From Parvularia atlantis (Eukaryota > Opisthokonta > Rotosphaerida), in NCBI GenBank assembly GCA_943704415.1, contig CALSCO010001064.1, positions 1 through 59,338 on the forward strand: DNA of 59,338 nt. The letters run 5' to 3'. The translations under genes were made by a program, and so were the position numbers. Under the pieces are notes generated by a model. The model searched no databases. It was not told where the DNA came from and worked only from the letters and a program-made list of their open reading frames with translations. This document shows, in pieces, positions 1-14,700 of the stretch. Position 1 is the stretch's first letter. Each line of letters begins with the position of its first letter.

Positions 1-147
1 CCCCCCGTCCGCGTTCAGCCACGGCACGCGCAACAGTGGCGCCAAGCAGCGCCAAGCAGCGCACCGCTCCGTCTCCATCGACTAGACCGTGTCACACAAC
101 TTTTGCGCGCCCAAACCTCGACTTTCGATGATAGCGTTTGGCGAGTG

Positions 148-2622
148 ATGGAGGGGTGAGCATGGCCGCGTGTCATGGATGTGGCGTTGACGTGGCGCGG
201 CGCACGGCGCACGGCGCAGCACGGCGTCGGCACAGCCGCGCAAGCGCACGGGCGCGCGTGCGGACGGAGGAGGCGATGGCGACGGCGACGGTGACGGCGA
301 CGGCGGGGCGGACGACGAGGACGCGCGGCGGAAGGCGCTGCTCGGTGACAGCGCGCCGTGGTCGCGCGAGGACCTGAGCAGCGCCGCGCTGCTGGTGCTG
401 CTGTGTGCGTGCTGTCGTGCGCGTGCGCGTGTGAGACGTGCGCGTGACAGTGTGCGCGCGGCAGACGTGATCCAGGGCATCCCGATGGGCCTCGTGTTTG
501 GCTCCGTGCCGATGCTGCTCAAGGGCCTCGCGCACGTCGACTACGCCGAGCTCGGCCTGTTCTCGCTCGCGAGCTACCCGTACAGCCTCAAGCTGCTGTG
601 GTCGCCACTGGTCGACTCGATCTACTGGCGCTCGTTCGGGCGGCGAAAGTCGTGGATCATCCCGATCCAGGTGATGTGCCGCACGTGAACGCGCCCGTGC
701 TCACCGCCGCCGCGCAGACCATCAGCGGCCTGCTCATGCTCTCGGTCGGGTGGCACATTGACGCGTGGCTCGCGTCCGAGGACCTCAACGTGGCGTGGCT
801 GACGACGATCTTTGTCGTCATCATGGTCCTCACGGCAACACAGGTGCGCGCGCCTGGCCTGGGCCGGCCTGCGCACACCGCGCGATGCTCACGGGCGGGC
901 GGGCGGCTGCGGCGCCGCGCAGGACGTCGCAGTCGACGGGTGGGCCATCTCGATGCTGTCGGAGGAGCACCGCGGCTTTGCGGCGACGTGCCAGACCGTC
1001 GGCCTCAACACGGGCTACTTTCTCGCCTTCACCGTCTTCCTCTCGTTCAACTCGGCCGAGTTCTGGTGCGCGCGCGGCGTCGCACGTGCCGCCGTGCTGA
1101 CCTGCGTGTGCACGTCCGCGTGCATCTGTGGCAGCAACTCGTACGTGCGCGGCCCGCTCGGCATACCGGAGCTGCCCGTCGGCTTCTTCCAGGTGCGCCG
1201 TCCGTGCGCCTGTGCGATCCCAGCCGCTCAGCTGCCGCGGTGCCAGCTCGGCGTGTTTGTGCAGTTTTGGGCCGTCGTCTACCTCGTCGTTACGCTGCTC
1301 ATCGCGGTGCTCAAGCGCGAGGCGCCTGAGCCGAGCGACGTGCCGCAGTCGACCGTGGCCGACGTGTATCGGCACGTGCGCGACGTCATGCGCCTGCCGA
1401 GTGCGTGCGCGCGCATGCATGCGTGCGCGTCCCGCGGCTGAGGCCACGCGCACACGCGCGCACAGACATGTTCCAGCTGATCTCGCTGCTGCTGCTGTGC
1501 AAAGTCGGCTTTGCGTGCTTTGACAACGTCTCGGCGATGAAGCTGCTCGACCGGGGCTACAAGAAGGAGAACCTCGCGCTGACGGTCTTGCTCGACTTTC
1601 CCTTCCAGCTCTTCATCGGCTACCATGTGCGTGCACTCACTCTCGATGTGCGCGACGTGCTGATGCGAGCGTGCGTGTGCACCAGGCGGCGCGGTACGCG
1701 CACGGGTCGAGCGCGCTCGCGCCGTGGCTGTGGGGCTACATCACGCGCATGGTCTTTGTCCTGCTCGGCGTCGTCGTCGTCGCGGCGTACCCAAACCCGG
1801 GCTCGGAGGACGTGCCGCTGTGGTGCGCAGAGCTGCGTCGACGGCCCTCGCACTGACGCGCGCACGACAGGTACCACGTGCTCGTCATCGCCAGCGCCCT
1901 GCTCACGTCGTGCATGCAAACGGTGATGTTTGTGTGCATCTCGGCCTACTTCTCGGTCATCAGCGACCCGGCCATCGGCGGCACGTACATGACGGTGCGC
2001 ACAGCTCATGCGCGGCTGCCGTCTGACACGGCCCCGCAGCTGCTAAACACGTTCAGCAACCTGGGCGGGACGTGGCCGCAGTACTTTGTGATGAAGGTGC
2101 GCGCCACCGGCTGGCTGGGCGTGAAGCGCCGCTGATCGCCCATGGCGCACCAGGCCGTCGACTACGCGACCACGGCGTGGTGCGTCCTCCCGCCGGCCGC
2201 GGACGGCGCCGCCCCTGCCGAGGCGCAGTCGTGCGTGCACCACCACGAGCGCGAGACGTGCACGCGCGCCGGCGGCGTGTGCAGGACCGAGATCGACGGG
2301 TGCGCGCACCAGCATCGCGGCCATCCATCTCACGCGCACACCGCATGGGCACACCGCACGCGCACGCAGCTTCTACATTGTCAGCATCGTCAGCGTCGTG
2401 CTCGGCACGGCCATCCTGCTGTACCTGCGGCGCGTCGTGCGCACGCTCGAGGCCCTGCCGCCATCGGCGTGGCGCGTGCATCGGGCCAAGGACGACGACC
2501 TCGGGCCGGTGCTGCCGCACGACCTGATTGGCAACGGCCACGCGGACGACTACGAGCGCGGCACCAAGCGAAACGGCGCCAGGCACGACGCAGAAGGCAG
2601 CGCACGCAAGAAGTTAGCATGA
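148..2622 (+). CDS. SLC33A1: Acetyl-CoA transporter, SLC33A1/AT-1 family
   Basis: Multi-pass transporter that in known family members moves acetyl-CoA from cytosol into the ER lumen for protein acetylation. Thirteen exons join in phase to about 585 residues (human AT-1 is about 550). Introns: 156-219, 405-464, 671-717, 844-922, 1066-1134, 1193-1246, 1401-1465, 1627-1685, 1823-1870, 1995-2039, 2097-2153, 2300-2369. Family signatures include VIQGIPMGL, SLKLLWSPLVDS and FGRRKSWIIPIQ near the N terminus, a central LLCKVGFACFDNVSAMKL, and the late NTFSNLGGTWP block. The ATG at 148 was chosen because splicing 156-219 removes an in-frame stop at 188 and gives a short acidic cytosolic leader. Its C terminus is polar and charged. 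It converges on the SZT2 gene with about 90 bp between stops. The family call is firm; the first exon (8 nt) is the least certain part. Confidence 0.87.
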
Positions 2623-2712
2623 GAGACCCTGCGCATGACGCTTAGATTTTAAAGCTGAGCAGCATCGCTGGCGACAGTTTCATACAGCAAGTGCACAAAC
2701 GTGGCAACAGCT

Positions 2713-5700
2713 TCACCGCAGCAGCTTCGACCACATAAAGTACGTGAGCGCGTTGACGATCGCGCCGACGTGCCGGTCCTCGAGCTCGCGCTGCGACGGA
2801 CCGCCGTTGGGGCGTGTGAGCCGCTCGCGCCGCACGGCGGCCAGAGTGAGCAGCCCGCCAGGCGGCTGTGCCCAGCGTCAGAAAGCCAGCAACGTGCACC
2901 GCACACGGGCGCACCACGCGCGCCTCGGGGGGCGGAGACGACCCGGGTGCCTGCGTCAGCGCCGCAAACTGCGACGACGGGAAGGCTTGGGCGGCGGGCG
3001 ACCCTGCAGCAGTCGCGGTCGCGGTCGGCGGCGCCTTGGACGGCAGCGTCAGCGTCGCCTCCACAAAGAGGTCCGGGCTCTGCTTGTTGAAGAACACTGC
3101 GCGACGCGTTCTAAGTGCAAACGCGCACATCTCTGTGCACACGCACCGACGATGGTCTTGTTGGGCAGCTCGCGGAACTCACGCGACGGCTGGAAGCGCT
3201 TGAGCAGGAAGTCAAGAGCCTCGTTGCACGGCCGCAGCGTCGCCAGGAACGGCCCGAGCGTCGGGTCGATCTGCTCAAACGCGCGCGAGCGGCACAGCGC
3301 CTTGAGGGTCTGATACTCGGCCAGCGACAGGCCGGCCTTGCCGACGCCCGACTGCCCTGCGTGCCGGATGCGCGTGCGCCATCGGTCAGCAGCGCGCCTT
3401 GCACCGCCCAGCCGGGCGCACCGGTCACGAGCCGGTTCCACTGCTGGTCGCGGTCGTAGTGCGCGCGCGCGTCGGCCATCATGCGCTCGAGGCTGCGCCG
3501 GGTCAGTCATCGGCACGGGCCAAGCGCGGCTCCGCAGACACACCGGTTCTGCGCGTTGGCCGTCACCTCGGCCAGCGTGATCTCGGCGGGGCGCGGGCTC
3601 GTCAGCGACGCGAGCGCCTGTCGCTGATGGGCTACCGACGTCAGCTGCGGGCGTGCGTCGGTCAGACCCGTGAGTGCGGTGCGCGTGCGCGTGGCGCACG
3701 CACGCACGCACCCCGGGGCGGCTCGGCGTGGTCAGCAGCGGGTAGATGTTGTCCAGGCTGACCATCGCCACGAAAAAGTGCAGCGCCAGGCTCTGGTCAA
3801 GGTCTGCCGTGCCCGCATTGCCCTCGGCCGCGCCGTCGTTGACATACGCGACGAGCAGGTACCGGTAGCCTGTGCTCACGCGTTGCACGGGTGAGAGAGT
3901 TTGCCCAGCGAGCTACGAGCGTCGCACCGTCGCTGTCACTGGCGTGCGGCGCACCCAACGAGTCGATCGAGTTGCTCGGGCTGAGGGAGCGCGGCGTGCC
4001 CGCGAGCTCGCCCAGGCGGAAGTCGGGCGTTTTGGACGACATAAAGAGCGCGACCTGCCGCGGCGAAGGCGTCAGCGGTTGCGCGCGGGGCACTCACGGC
4101 GAACGGCGCACGTTTACGTTGCGGTGCTTGAGCGGCTGGAACCCGTGTTGCGCCCCGCTCTTGATCATGTACGTCATCAGCATGGACGACGTTACCGAGC
4201 CGCGGTCGGCCATGGTCGCGACGCCGTCTGCGATGCGGTTGCGCGCATACCGCGCCGGCTCCTGGTTGTAGCGCACGAAAGCTGCGCCGCGGCGGAGCGC
4301 GTGAGCACCGCCAGCTGCCGCCACAGCCAAAAATCGCGCACCCTTCAGCACGTCCACAAAGTCGAGCGCCGATGACGGTGCGCCGCTGCTCGCCGCCAGG
4401 CTGACCATTGTCTTGTAGAGGTAGCGCAGGTGAAAGTCGTACGTGAACGACTTGACGTGCATAAAGTTCTTGAGCTTGGTGCTCTCCTCGTTGAACACCT
4501 GCGCATTGGGCACGGCGTCAAAAAAAATAAAACACGCTCGTACGGACCGTGCGTCAGCGCACCTTCATGTTGGACTCGCGCGAGTTGTTGTGCTTGTGCT
4601 GCTCGCGCTCCTCGGCCGTCTGCACGCTCGAGCGCGGGTGCAGCGCGTACATGTTCATGCTCACAAACATGCCCTCGAGCGTCATCTCGATCAGCAACAC
4701 GCCCGCCTTGAACCCCTGCGAGCGCGCCCGGAGCGATCAGCGGCCCGCTCGACGCACCCTCCCACACACCCGCAACCTTGGCCAGGTACGCAGACGGCGC
4801 CACCGTCGACACCGTGTCCGACACCACAAACGGCGAGAGCGAGTCGCTCGTCGGCGTCGTCAGCACGTCCACCAGCCCGATCGAGTTCAGGTACCCGATG
4901 TACTCACGCTGGAACGTCTGCAGCCGGCCGCCCAGTAAGACGCGTGCGGCACAGGCACGCATTCACGTGTGCACGCACCGCCAGCATCTCGTCAAACCAC
5001 TGCTGCAGCACGTCGTCCTCGGTCGCGCGCACGGTGACCGTGCTCGACACCGTTGGCACCATCGACGCGCTCCCGCCGAGCGACGCACTCGACGTGGACG
5101 GGCTGAGCGCAGCAGGCGTCGGCGCCCTGTTGCGGCACATCGGTCAGCGTCCCTGCCACGCTGTGCTTGCAGGGAAGCAAACGCACCCGGACGCGTCGCC
5201 GCCACCACCGCCACCACCGCCTCCGGCGCGCGGCATCCTGACCTTGCCGTCGCCCGCCAGGGCCTGCGCAGCCCGCATGGGCGCCCCGTCGCACGCAGTC
5301 ACCGATACGCACGTTTGAGAGCGCCGGTCCGGAAGGCACCGCCGCCGCCGCCGACGAGGCGACCACGACCGCCGCTTCGGCCGCGTCCATCTTGGTGACC
5401 GAGTTGGACCGGTGGAACGACGGCAACGTGCAGATGTACGAGTTGCCGCTGCGGATGAAGACCGAGTCGCGCAGCTTCGAGAACAGCAGCGGGCTCCGCG
5501 CGGTGTGGATGAGGCGGCCGCAGCGCAGCAGCACCGCCAGGTCGCTCGTCTGCACCTTGTCCTTCTCCGTCGCGGTCCAGCGGTTGTACACGATCTGTGC
5601 GCACGCCCTACATCAGCGCCGGTGCACATGGCCAGCGCACGACGACACGACCTGGTAAACCTCCTCGCTCCGTGCCGCCTCGATCTCCTGCAGGCGCACC

Positions 5701-8700
5701 TCGCGCAGCTGCAAGCCGTGGCGCGCGACCAGGTCCGGCATGCGTGCGTACGGCGCCACGTGCATCGGCACCTTGGGGTAGCCGTCGCGCAGCACCTGTG
5801 CTCACGCGCGGTGAGAGGCGTGCGCATGTGCGCCCGACGCAAGCACAGCCGCACCACACGCAGGTCGGCCAGGCGACGGCGTCGATGCCGCTTGAGCTCG
5901 CGGTCCAGTCGCCGGTCGCGCTCGCGGTCGGACGCCGCGGTGGCCGCGGCGCTGCTCGGCGTCGTCGGCTGCTGCGGCTGCTGCGTGCTCATGACCGACG
6001 CCGTGACCGATGGCGGCATGCGGAATAGCCGTCGCTGGTGCACCTCGTTCGCCCGCTGCTGTGCTGCAGCAGCCACGTCGCCGGGCCCGGTCGAGTCGCT
6101 GCGCCTGCTTAGTCCGCTCAGTGACTCGCGATCCTTGTCGACCGCGCCCGTCGTGGCACCCAGCACCGACGACGACGACCCTGACGACGGCACCGTCGGT
6201 CGCAGCGTTCGCGCCGGAAAAGGGTTGTGCAGGATGTTGTCGAGCGTCTCGGGTCGCAACCGGCTCTGCTGCGCGCTCGTCTGGCCCACTGCATCGCTGC
6301 TCGCGGCACGCGGTGTCTGCGCCATGGGCGACCCAGCAGCGCCCGGGCTACCGGCGCTGGCAACGCCGCTGCCGGCCGCGCTGCCCGTCGCGCCGCCTGT
6401 GCCCGCGCCGCTCGACGCGCCCGCGGCTGTCCCGCTGCCGCTGATGACGACCGCAACGCCGGGCCCAACTGCCGTCGCGACGGACGTGGCGGTGACCTGC
6501 GCGGTCACGCAGTCCAGCAAAAAAAATTGACACGGCACAACAAGGCCGCACCTTGGGCTTGAACATGAGCGCGATCGGCGCGGGCTCAGCAGGCGCGTGC
6601 AAAAACAGGCCCATCTTCTGGTGGAAGATCGACTCGAGCAGGTACACGCGCAGGTTGACCCAGCTCAGCTGCGCGGCGCACGGCGTTGGCGACAACGCGG
6701 CAAAGTCCCAGTAGGCACCGCACCACTTTCTGCAGCCCTAGCGCGAGCTGGTCCATCAGCAGGCGGTTGACGTTGTACAGCGTGAAGCCGAGCTGGTGCA
6801 CGCTCACGTCGACCATGACGAAGCAGCTGCGCTGGACGGTCATCTGCCCCGAAGAAGCAGTCAGGCGGAGCGCGCAGTCAGCCCAGCAGCGACGTACCTT
6901 GGCGTCGGCCGAGGCGACAAAGTCCGGGAAGAGCAGCACGTCGGTCGTGGGGCGCGTCGCCGTGACGTTGGACACGGACGACCGGCGCGACATCGAGCTC
7001 AGGTCGAGCGGCTCATCGATCATCGTGCGTTGCTGCTGCTGCGCACGCGCGCACCCGCAGCATGTCAGGACGGCGTCGCAGCCACTACCGTGCGCGGCGC
7101 ACCTCGGCACGGCGCGCGTGCGACATGAGCCTCCCGGACAGCGTCGACGCAAAGTCGGCCTCGGCCTGGTCGCCCTCCGGGTTCGCGCACAGCCCGTACG
7201 ACGACCCAAGCGAATCCAAGCCAAAAAGGATCATGTTTGTGCTGCGCGTGCGCGGCCGCGGTCAAGACAGCTCTGTGCACGCGTACGCGGTCGCGCACCT
7301 GTTGGACTGCGGTGTCAATACGGGCGCAACCGGTGCAGTACCTCCCGCTGTCGCATCCGCCGCTCCCGGCGCAGAGGCATCGGCTGCGGCCGCGCTCGTA
7401 AAGTGCCGCTGGGGGTGCGCCAGCCGCCAGGACGCGTCGCCCAGACACTTGAGCACGAGCGACGAGAACGCGCCGTGTACCTCGCGCAGCGAGTCGCGCA
7501 GCTCGCAGATCAGGTCGTCGTGCATCCACCGCGGCACCTTGAGCCGCAGCCACTGGCGCTCGACACTCGGCGTGCCCAGGCGCATCGACCCGTCCAGCAC
7601 CGCGCGGCACGGCATCACAAACTCGTGCACCAGCGCGCTCGCCTTTGTCCTGCCGCCCCGATCCGCGCCAGTCAGCTCGTGCGGCGCCAGTCGCTCCGCA
7701 GTGGACACACCCGTCCTCGTCTTCGTACGCCACTGGCGGCACGGCCGGGGTGCTTGCGCGCCGACTCAGCGAAGGGGAGGTCAGCCGCGACCCGCTCTCG
7801 CGCGATGGCGGCTCGCGCGACATGCCCGCGTCCTCGTCGTACACCGGCGTCGTGAGCTGGACGCGCGCGCGCGCGTGTGGGCGAACGGGCACGTGTCGTC
7901 AGCCGTCACACGCACTCGCTCCACGAGCAGATCAGCGGCGCTCTGCTTGACCGAAAGGAACACGCGATCGGCGAGCACGTCGGCGTTGACGGTGCCGCGC
8001 ATCCATACGTCCACGCGCAGCCGGTACGTTGACGGCGCGGCGGCCAGCGCGCGGTCGTCCTCCAGCAGGCGCATCGTCTCGACGACAGCCTGCGTTGGGC
8101 GTCAGTTCCAGCTTCAAACGATCACACGCACACACCTGCGCTCGTGCCGCACGCGACAGCTTGACCGACGGGGTGGCGTCAGACGGGAACGACAGGCGGA
8201 CCTGGCCCTGCGCATCGACCACGTTTACCGACACCAGCGCGATGCCCTGTGGGGGCACACGGGTGAGCCGCTGCCTCCGCGGCCGCACGCGCGATCGCAC
8301 CTGGCCCACGGCGGCCTCCACCACGCTCGGCGTGCGCGTCTGCACGCTCACATACGTGAACACAAACTGGCGACGCAGCCGGTCAGTACGGGCGATGGGG
8401 CGGTCGGCGGAGTACGCACCTCGCCCGGCTGCAGCACCGCCAGCTCGTCCGACGCGCCGTTTGTTGGCGCGCGCACAAAGCGCCGCGCGACTGTTTCGCC
8501 GTCGAGCGTCGTCGCCAGCACGTGCAAGAACTTCTGCCGTGTCAGCCAGCGGCAACGCCAGCTATAGAGCGCGCACCTGCGTCAGGTTCTGCTTGAGGTA
8601 GAGCAGGAACAGGTGCGGGTCGCCCGCGAGGCTGTCTGGCAGCGGCAGGAAGCGTTGCACGGTCGCAGGCTGCCCGTCGGGCTGCACAAAGTCCACATCG

Positions 8701-11700
8701 GCCGGCGTGAGCTTGAGCGTGGCGTTGCGCACCTGGCATCGCGCGGCCGTCAGACACGCGCACACGAGCAGGCCGGTGCGCGCGCACCAGGAGGGTCGAC
8801 AGCGCGTCCAGCGTGTGCTTCGCCAGCTTGCTCTCGATCAGCTGCACAAACTGACCCGTTATCTCCTCGCCCGGCCGCTCGAGACCGTACACGTCCAGGC
8901 GGATCTCGGCTGACTTTGCGACGGCCTAGCGGGCGCCCATTGGCGGGTGAGCACGTGCCGCCGCTCGTGCTTGCACGCTGCACACACCTCCTTCTCCTCG
9001 GGCGCGGGCGCGGGCTGCTCGACCACCGACATGGTCATGTAGAACACGGGCCCGTCGCGGCTGCGGTAGACAAACATGTTGCTGCGGTTCGTCACCGCAA
9101 AGCCTTGCAGCTGCAGCAGACACGTCAGAACCTTGGTGCACACGAGCGGCCCGTCGCGCACCTGCGAGCTCACGAAGCGCATGGCCTGCATGGCCTGGAG
9201 GCGCCACGACACGGGGAAGACCGTGCTGAACACGCACTCGCACTCAAACTGGCCGGGAGTGAACTGGTCCGTCTGCGCGTCATCACCTTTGCGGACGCGG
9301 GTGCGTGAGCCGCCTTGTCGGCCCGCACGCAGCCTGATCGCGCACCGTCCTCGTCCGGCGAATGCTCGCTACGGCTGTCGGCCGGTGTCGGCGCGTCCAC
9401 GGCGACGTTGAGCAGCGACGTGCAGCGGTGCGTCTCAAACAACTGGCCGGAGCGTCAGCACCTGCATGACAGCAGCCGCACGCGCCGCACCTTGTGCAGC
9501 AGCAGCGTGCGGTTGACGCGCAGGACGAGCTGGTCGAACGCAACTGTGACGCTCTCGAGCACATTGCGCTGCTGCCCTTCGCTGAGCCACGCGCCGAAAA
9601 AGTACAGCTGCGGAGCACACCGTCAGCAAGGCGCAGGCGCGGCCGCGTGCAGTCTACGCACCTGCATGCGCCCCTGATGCACCTCGAGGGTCAGCCAGAA
9701 CGGGGGAAGGCCGCGTGGCTGCGCGTCCTCGGTCTTTCGGTTCGCAGCGCAGCATCAGCGCGCATTCCGCTTGGTAGGGCCGCGCAACGAACCGTGCCAT
9801 CCAGCGGCGCATCGTACGCCGTCAGCGCGCGCGGGCCCTCGCACGCGTAGACGATGTCGTCGTGCCGCATGAAGCGCAGCGGCAGCGGCACGGCCGCAGA
9901 CGTGATCAGGTCGACAAACAGCGCGCCACCCTTGCCCGCCGCACAAAGTCAGCACAAGTGGCACGCATGCGCGCGGGCGCCGTGCACACCTTGGTGGCGT
10001 AGACAAAGTGCAGGTTGCGCGCAATGTGCGTGACCCAGCGCGACGCTGCGGCGTGGTGTCTCAGCTGCTCATGCACGTGCTTGACCGTGGCGTCGTTCGG
10101 CGCGCTCAGCGACAGCAGCATCGACAGCATCTCGCGCGCTAGCAGCCGCTGCACGCGCTCGCTGTTGCGCGAGCGCGCGCGCGGCATGAGCACCAGCGTG
10201 CATGTGCACACACACGTCAGCGCACCCCGTCGCCAGCAGTGCATCCCGCTGCCCGTCCGTCAGCGCCTGCAGCGGATCGGCAGCGGGCGGGGGCAGCGAC
10301 ACGCGGTAGCTAAAGCCAAACTGTGGCTCAATCGGCGGCGACCCGAACGGCGTGTCCTAGCGGCAGCACGTCAGCGCCAGCGCGTGCGTGCAGGGCAGCA
10401 GCACACCTCGGCCGTCTCGTAGTGCCGTGCGATGTCAAAGTACGACTGCATGCCATACATCTTGTCCTTCGTGGTGTTCTCCACGCGCTGGTAGGCTGCG
10501 GGAGCGCACCTTCTATCAGCCCAGACCCCGCGCGCGCCGTTGCACCCAACGCACGCGCGAGGATGAACGCGACCAGCCGCAGCCGCGCCTGCGTGCCGCC
10601 CGCCGGCAGGAACGGCGCGGGCAGTGCGCGAATCGAGGGCGAGGCAAAGTCGATCTCAGGGCTGTCGTCTGGCGCGGAGCACGGCTCAGCGCGGACGGCG
10701 ACTTTGATGTGCACAACCGAATGCACCCTTGTCGCGCCTGTGGCTGCGGAACGACAGCGGGACCGTGTCGACCGAGAAGCACGCGTACGACGACTCGGTG
10801 TCATTCGGGTCGCTCATCTCCTTCATCGGCTTGGTGAACGTGACCTCGAGCCTTGAGCGTGCGCCGCGCCTCGTCAGCATTGACGCACACCCCGCCGCGG
10901 CCGCGCGCTCCGCACCGCAGGAACATTGGGTACTCGCTCGCCTCGATCAGCTCGAGATGTGACAGCTCGCGGCGCGGCAGGGAGCCCGACGAGCCGCTGG
11001 CAGCATCGTCCGTCTGCGCGTATCGTGTAATGGTAGCCCTGCCGCGCCGACACGCACTGCTGCGCACCTGCGACGTCGTCGAGGTCGAGTCGAGCGCCGT
11101 CAGGCCGGCCCCGCCCGCGACCGACGTGCTCCGCGCGTTCGGGAAGTACGAGAAGCACAGGAAGAGGCGGTCGTGCATGTCGACCTCGACGATCGGCACA
11201 AAGCTGCGCGCCGTGCGTCAGGCACGGGGCCGGGCGCAGCTCACGGCGCACCTCTGGTTGAGCACCGAGCGGAACGACGAGGCGACGGCGTCGCGGTTGG
11301 GCGGGTTAAAGTGGTCGCCCAGCAGGCCCATCCGGCCCAGCGTCGCCACGTTGAGCATGTGCGTCAGGTCGACCTCGACGGCGCTCTCGTGGCACAGGTC
11401 GAGAGCCAGCCGCAGGTCGCTCTGCGAGACCTGTCGTCGCCGCCGCCGCCGCCTCGGAAGTCAGCGTCATGCGCCACAGCAGTGCAACGGCACGCACCGC
11501 CTGGCGCTGCAGCGTAGCCGCATACACGCCGCGCACAAAGCATGCCTCGTGCACCTGGCGGACCATGCGGATGAAGCGCTGTGCCCTGCAGCATGAGCCA
11601 CGGCCGGCGCACATCAAGGGCAGCAGTAGCGCACCCGGCTGAACGACGACAGCTCCACAAGCGGCTCATCGGCCGCGGCGCTCGACGCCGTTGCTGCATC

Positions 11701-14700
11701 CTCGTGCGCATCATCATCACCATCGTCGTCGTCGTCGTCGTCGCCACCGGCTCCTGCACGCCGGTGCAGCGTCGACGACAGCGACGAGGACCCTGCGCCG
11801 ACGTCAGCATCCGCTTGCACCTCTCCTCGACCCGCAGCGCACCGCGCGACGTGATCGAGCTCGGCCGCGACGATGCCGCGCTCGCCGAGACAGACTCGTC
11901 CGTCCGCCCGCCCGCTGACGACGGTACCGGCCGCTCCGTCGTGATGGCGTGGATCTGATGTCGGTAGCTGCGGTGCGCGCCGTCAGAGCGCGATCGGCAC
12001 AGTAGGCGTGCACCAGTCGAAGACAAAGACCGATAGCGCCGGCGCAAACGGCGTGCCGCGCAAGCCGCGCCCGACCGAGCTCGCCACGGGCATGGCCTGC
12101 AGGCTGGTGGACGGCGTGATGGGCGCGCTGGCGGTGTCGGCGCCGCCTGCGCGCAGCCGGTGAGACAATAGGCACACCACGGTCGACGCACCGTCGCTCT
12201 GCATGTATTGCTGGAGCAGGTTGGTGTAGGTCGGCAGCAGCACGAGCAGGAACGACTCGTCGTCGTGCAGGAGGACGTAGCACTTGCAGTCCTTGAGCCG
12301 CGTCGCGAACAGCGTCTCCGGGTGCGCGAGGGCGCCGCGCGGCGACACACGCAGGCTAAAGCTGTGGCTCGCGACACCGCCCGCACTGCCCGCCGCTGCG
12401 CCGCCGCGCGGTTCCGTCGCGCTGCGGGGCTGCGACTTGTCCTGCGGCGGGCGGAACGTGTCCATGCGGCGCAGGATCGCGTGCAGGGCTTGCTCCGTGA
12501 CCCGCCCGGCCATGCGCTGCAGCGAAATCTCGCAGTGCGTGCGCGTCTGGATGCTCTTCTCCAGGAACGCGCACAGGACCAGGTTGGCCTGGTGGTGCGG
12601 CGACAGCTGCCCGATGGTGCCGAGGCGGATGTGCGGCTGCGTGCACGAGCGTGAGCCGCGTCCGCGCAGCGTGTGCAGCTTGGCACACCGCGCGGCTGTC
12701 GGCCATGTCGTCCGCCACCTGCGAGAACATCGGCGTGCCCAGCGTGAGCGGCGATGACTTGGAGCTCGAGATGGCCGAGGCACCGATGAGCGGCGTGGTT
12801 GTTGACGACACCACTGCGGCACACGCGCGTGTGAGCACGGCATGGCGCGAAGTGCGGTCGCGCACCGTTGCTGCTGCCGAGCGTCGACGCGCCCGCGCCC
12901 AGGCCCGCGCTCAAGCCCGCGCCGGCAGTCGCGGCTTGCTCGGCGATGAGCTTGAAGCTGTCGTACACGCAGCGGTGCAGCGGCAGGAGCACGGCGATGT
13001 CGACCAGGGTCGCGGGCACGCGCTCCATCGAGGCGCCCCGCGTGCGCGCGAGCAGGTGCAGGTAGTCGAATGAGTACAGCTCGCGCACGATGCGGCGGTC
13101 CTGTGCGGCACGTCAGACGTCTGCGCACGGACGCAGCGCAACTGCACCTCGGCGATCAGCGTCTCGCGCAGCGCCCGGCTCAGGTCGGCCACGGCGGCGC
13201 TCACCTGCGGCTCGACCCATAGCTCAACTGTGAGCGTCTGGCGACATTGGCGCGCAATCAGCACCAGGTGCCTGCGCGGCGCGCTCAGGCAGCGCACTTG
13301 CTGAAGCAGGTCCACGGCCAGGACGTACTGCGCCGACATGACGGCCACGGCGCGGCGCTCACGCGCACTGGGCCATGCGGCGCGCACTGCGGTTTCTGCC
13401 GTCAGCCCCACAGCGACACCGCAAGTCTGCACACGCACGGCTGTCGGCGATGGACGTGGCGACGACAAACTCACGGTAGAAGACGATGCGCTCGGCCTCG
13501 GGGTCGGTGACCTTGGCGTCGCCGAGAGCGTCAGGGAAGTCGCTCGCTGCTGTCGGTGCGCACCTCCACGAAGCCCTGCTCGAGCCGCTTGGCGCGGAGC
13601 AGGCGTAGCGCGAGCGAGACCACTGACATCTTGCCCTGCATGTCGGCGTGAGACCAGCTGCAAAAAACGGCCGCGAGGGCACCACTCGCACCGGCAGCGT
13701 CAGCAGCGCCATGTCAATGTTGCCGAAGAACGACCACGTCGTCTGCGCGTGTGTGAGCGCTCACAGTCACGCCGCACGTGCACAGCGGAGCGCACCTTGC
13801 GAAGGTACTGCTCCGCGATCAAGCTCGCCGCGTCGCGCCCGGCCACGCCGACGTAGCCGACCACGAGACGCAGCCCGCTCGAGCTGCTGCCGTTGCCCGT
13901 CGCATGCGTTGTGCGGCTGAGGTCAACCAGGAAGTGCGTCACGGGCTGTGTGCCACACAGACGCGTCAGACAGAACGCGCGATGCGACGGCCGTGCTAGC
14001 GAGACCTTGGTGCAGGTAATGACCAGGTCGCTGATCGTGTCAAGCGCCAGCCGCAGCTCGAGAATCACCTGCGCGCAGCAAGGCCCGCGGTCAGACGCGC
14101 AAGCGCCGGCCCGCACAGGCACGCACGCGCTGCTTGGCGACCACGTCGGCGCGGAAGAAGGCCAGCCGCGCAGACATGAGCGACTCGACGGCCGACGACG
14201 TGAGCAGGACCAAGCAAAAGGCGCTGGGCCGCTCGCTGGCGGCGTCCTCGCTGTGCGCGCGCGGGTCAGCCGCGCACACCGGGCGCGGCCAGCTCGGCGC
14301 ACAAGATGAACTTGACAAAGATGTTCTTGGCCAGCACAAACGTCGACCACGACTTGAAGAAGGCGACGAGCTTGTCGCGCGCCACGCGACGCAGTCCGCC
14401 CTGCGCCTGCCACAAAAAGTGTCACTTACACAGGCGTGGCCACGGCCAGCCAAACAGCTCACCGGAGCAGCGTCCATCACGGCCGGCTTTGTTCGCTCGT
14501 CCGCGCGCGCCGAGCGCAGGACAAAGTGCTTGACCTCCTCGTCGAACCAGCGCGACAGCTTGTGGCCGAGCATCGAGGCGATCGTCTGCCAGTACGTCAC
14601 GAACGCCTGCGGCACCCGCGCGTCAGCAGACGCCCCGTGCACGCGCGCACGAATGGCCGCGCCACCATGTCGTTGCGCTGCGAGCGGTCGGCCGGGAACA

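Noticed and set aside
1-147. Short open frames before the transporter
   Set aside because: No motif, arginine-rich shadow composition, and no fit to the transporter frame. Treated as upstream region.
5144-6538. Long open frames on both strands inside SZT2 (464 codons minus, 372 codons plus)
   Set aside because: The plus frame is a shadow. The minus frame mixes a real Ser/Gly/Ala SZT2 linker with Arg-rich out-of-frame sequence read through an intron.
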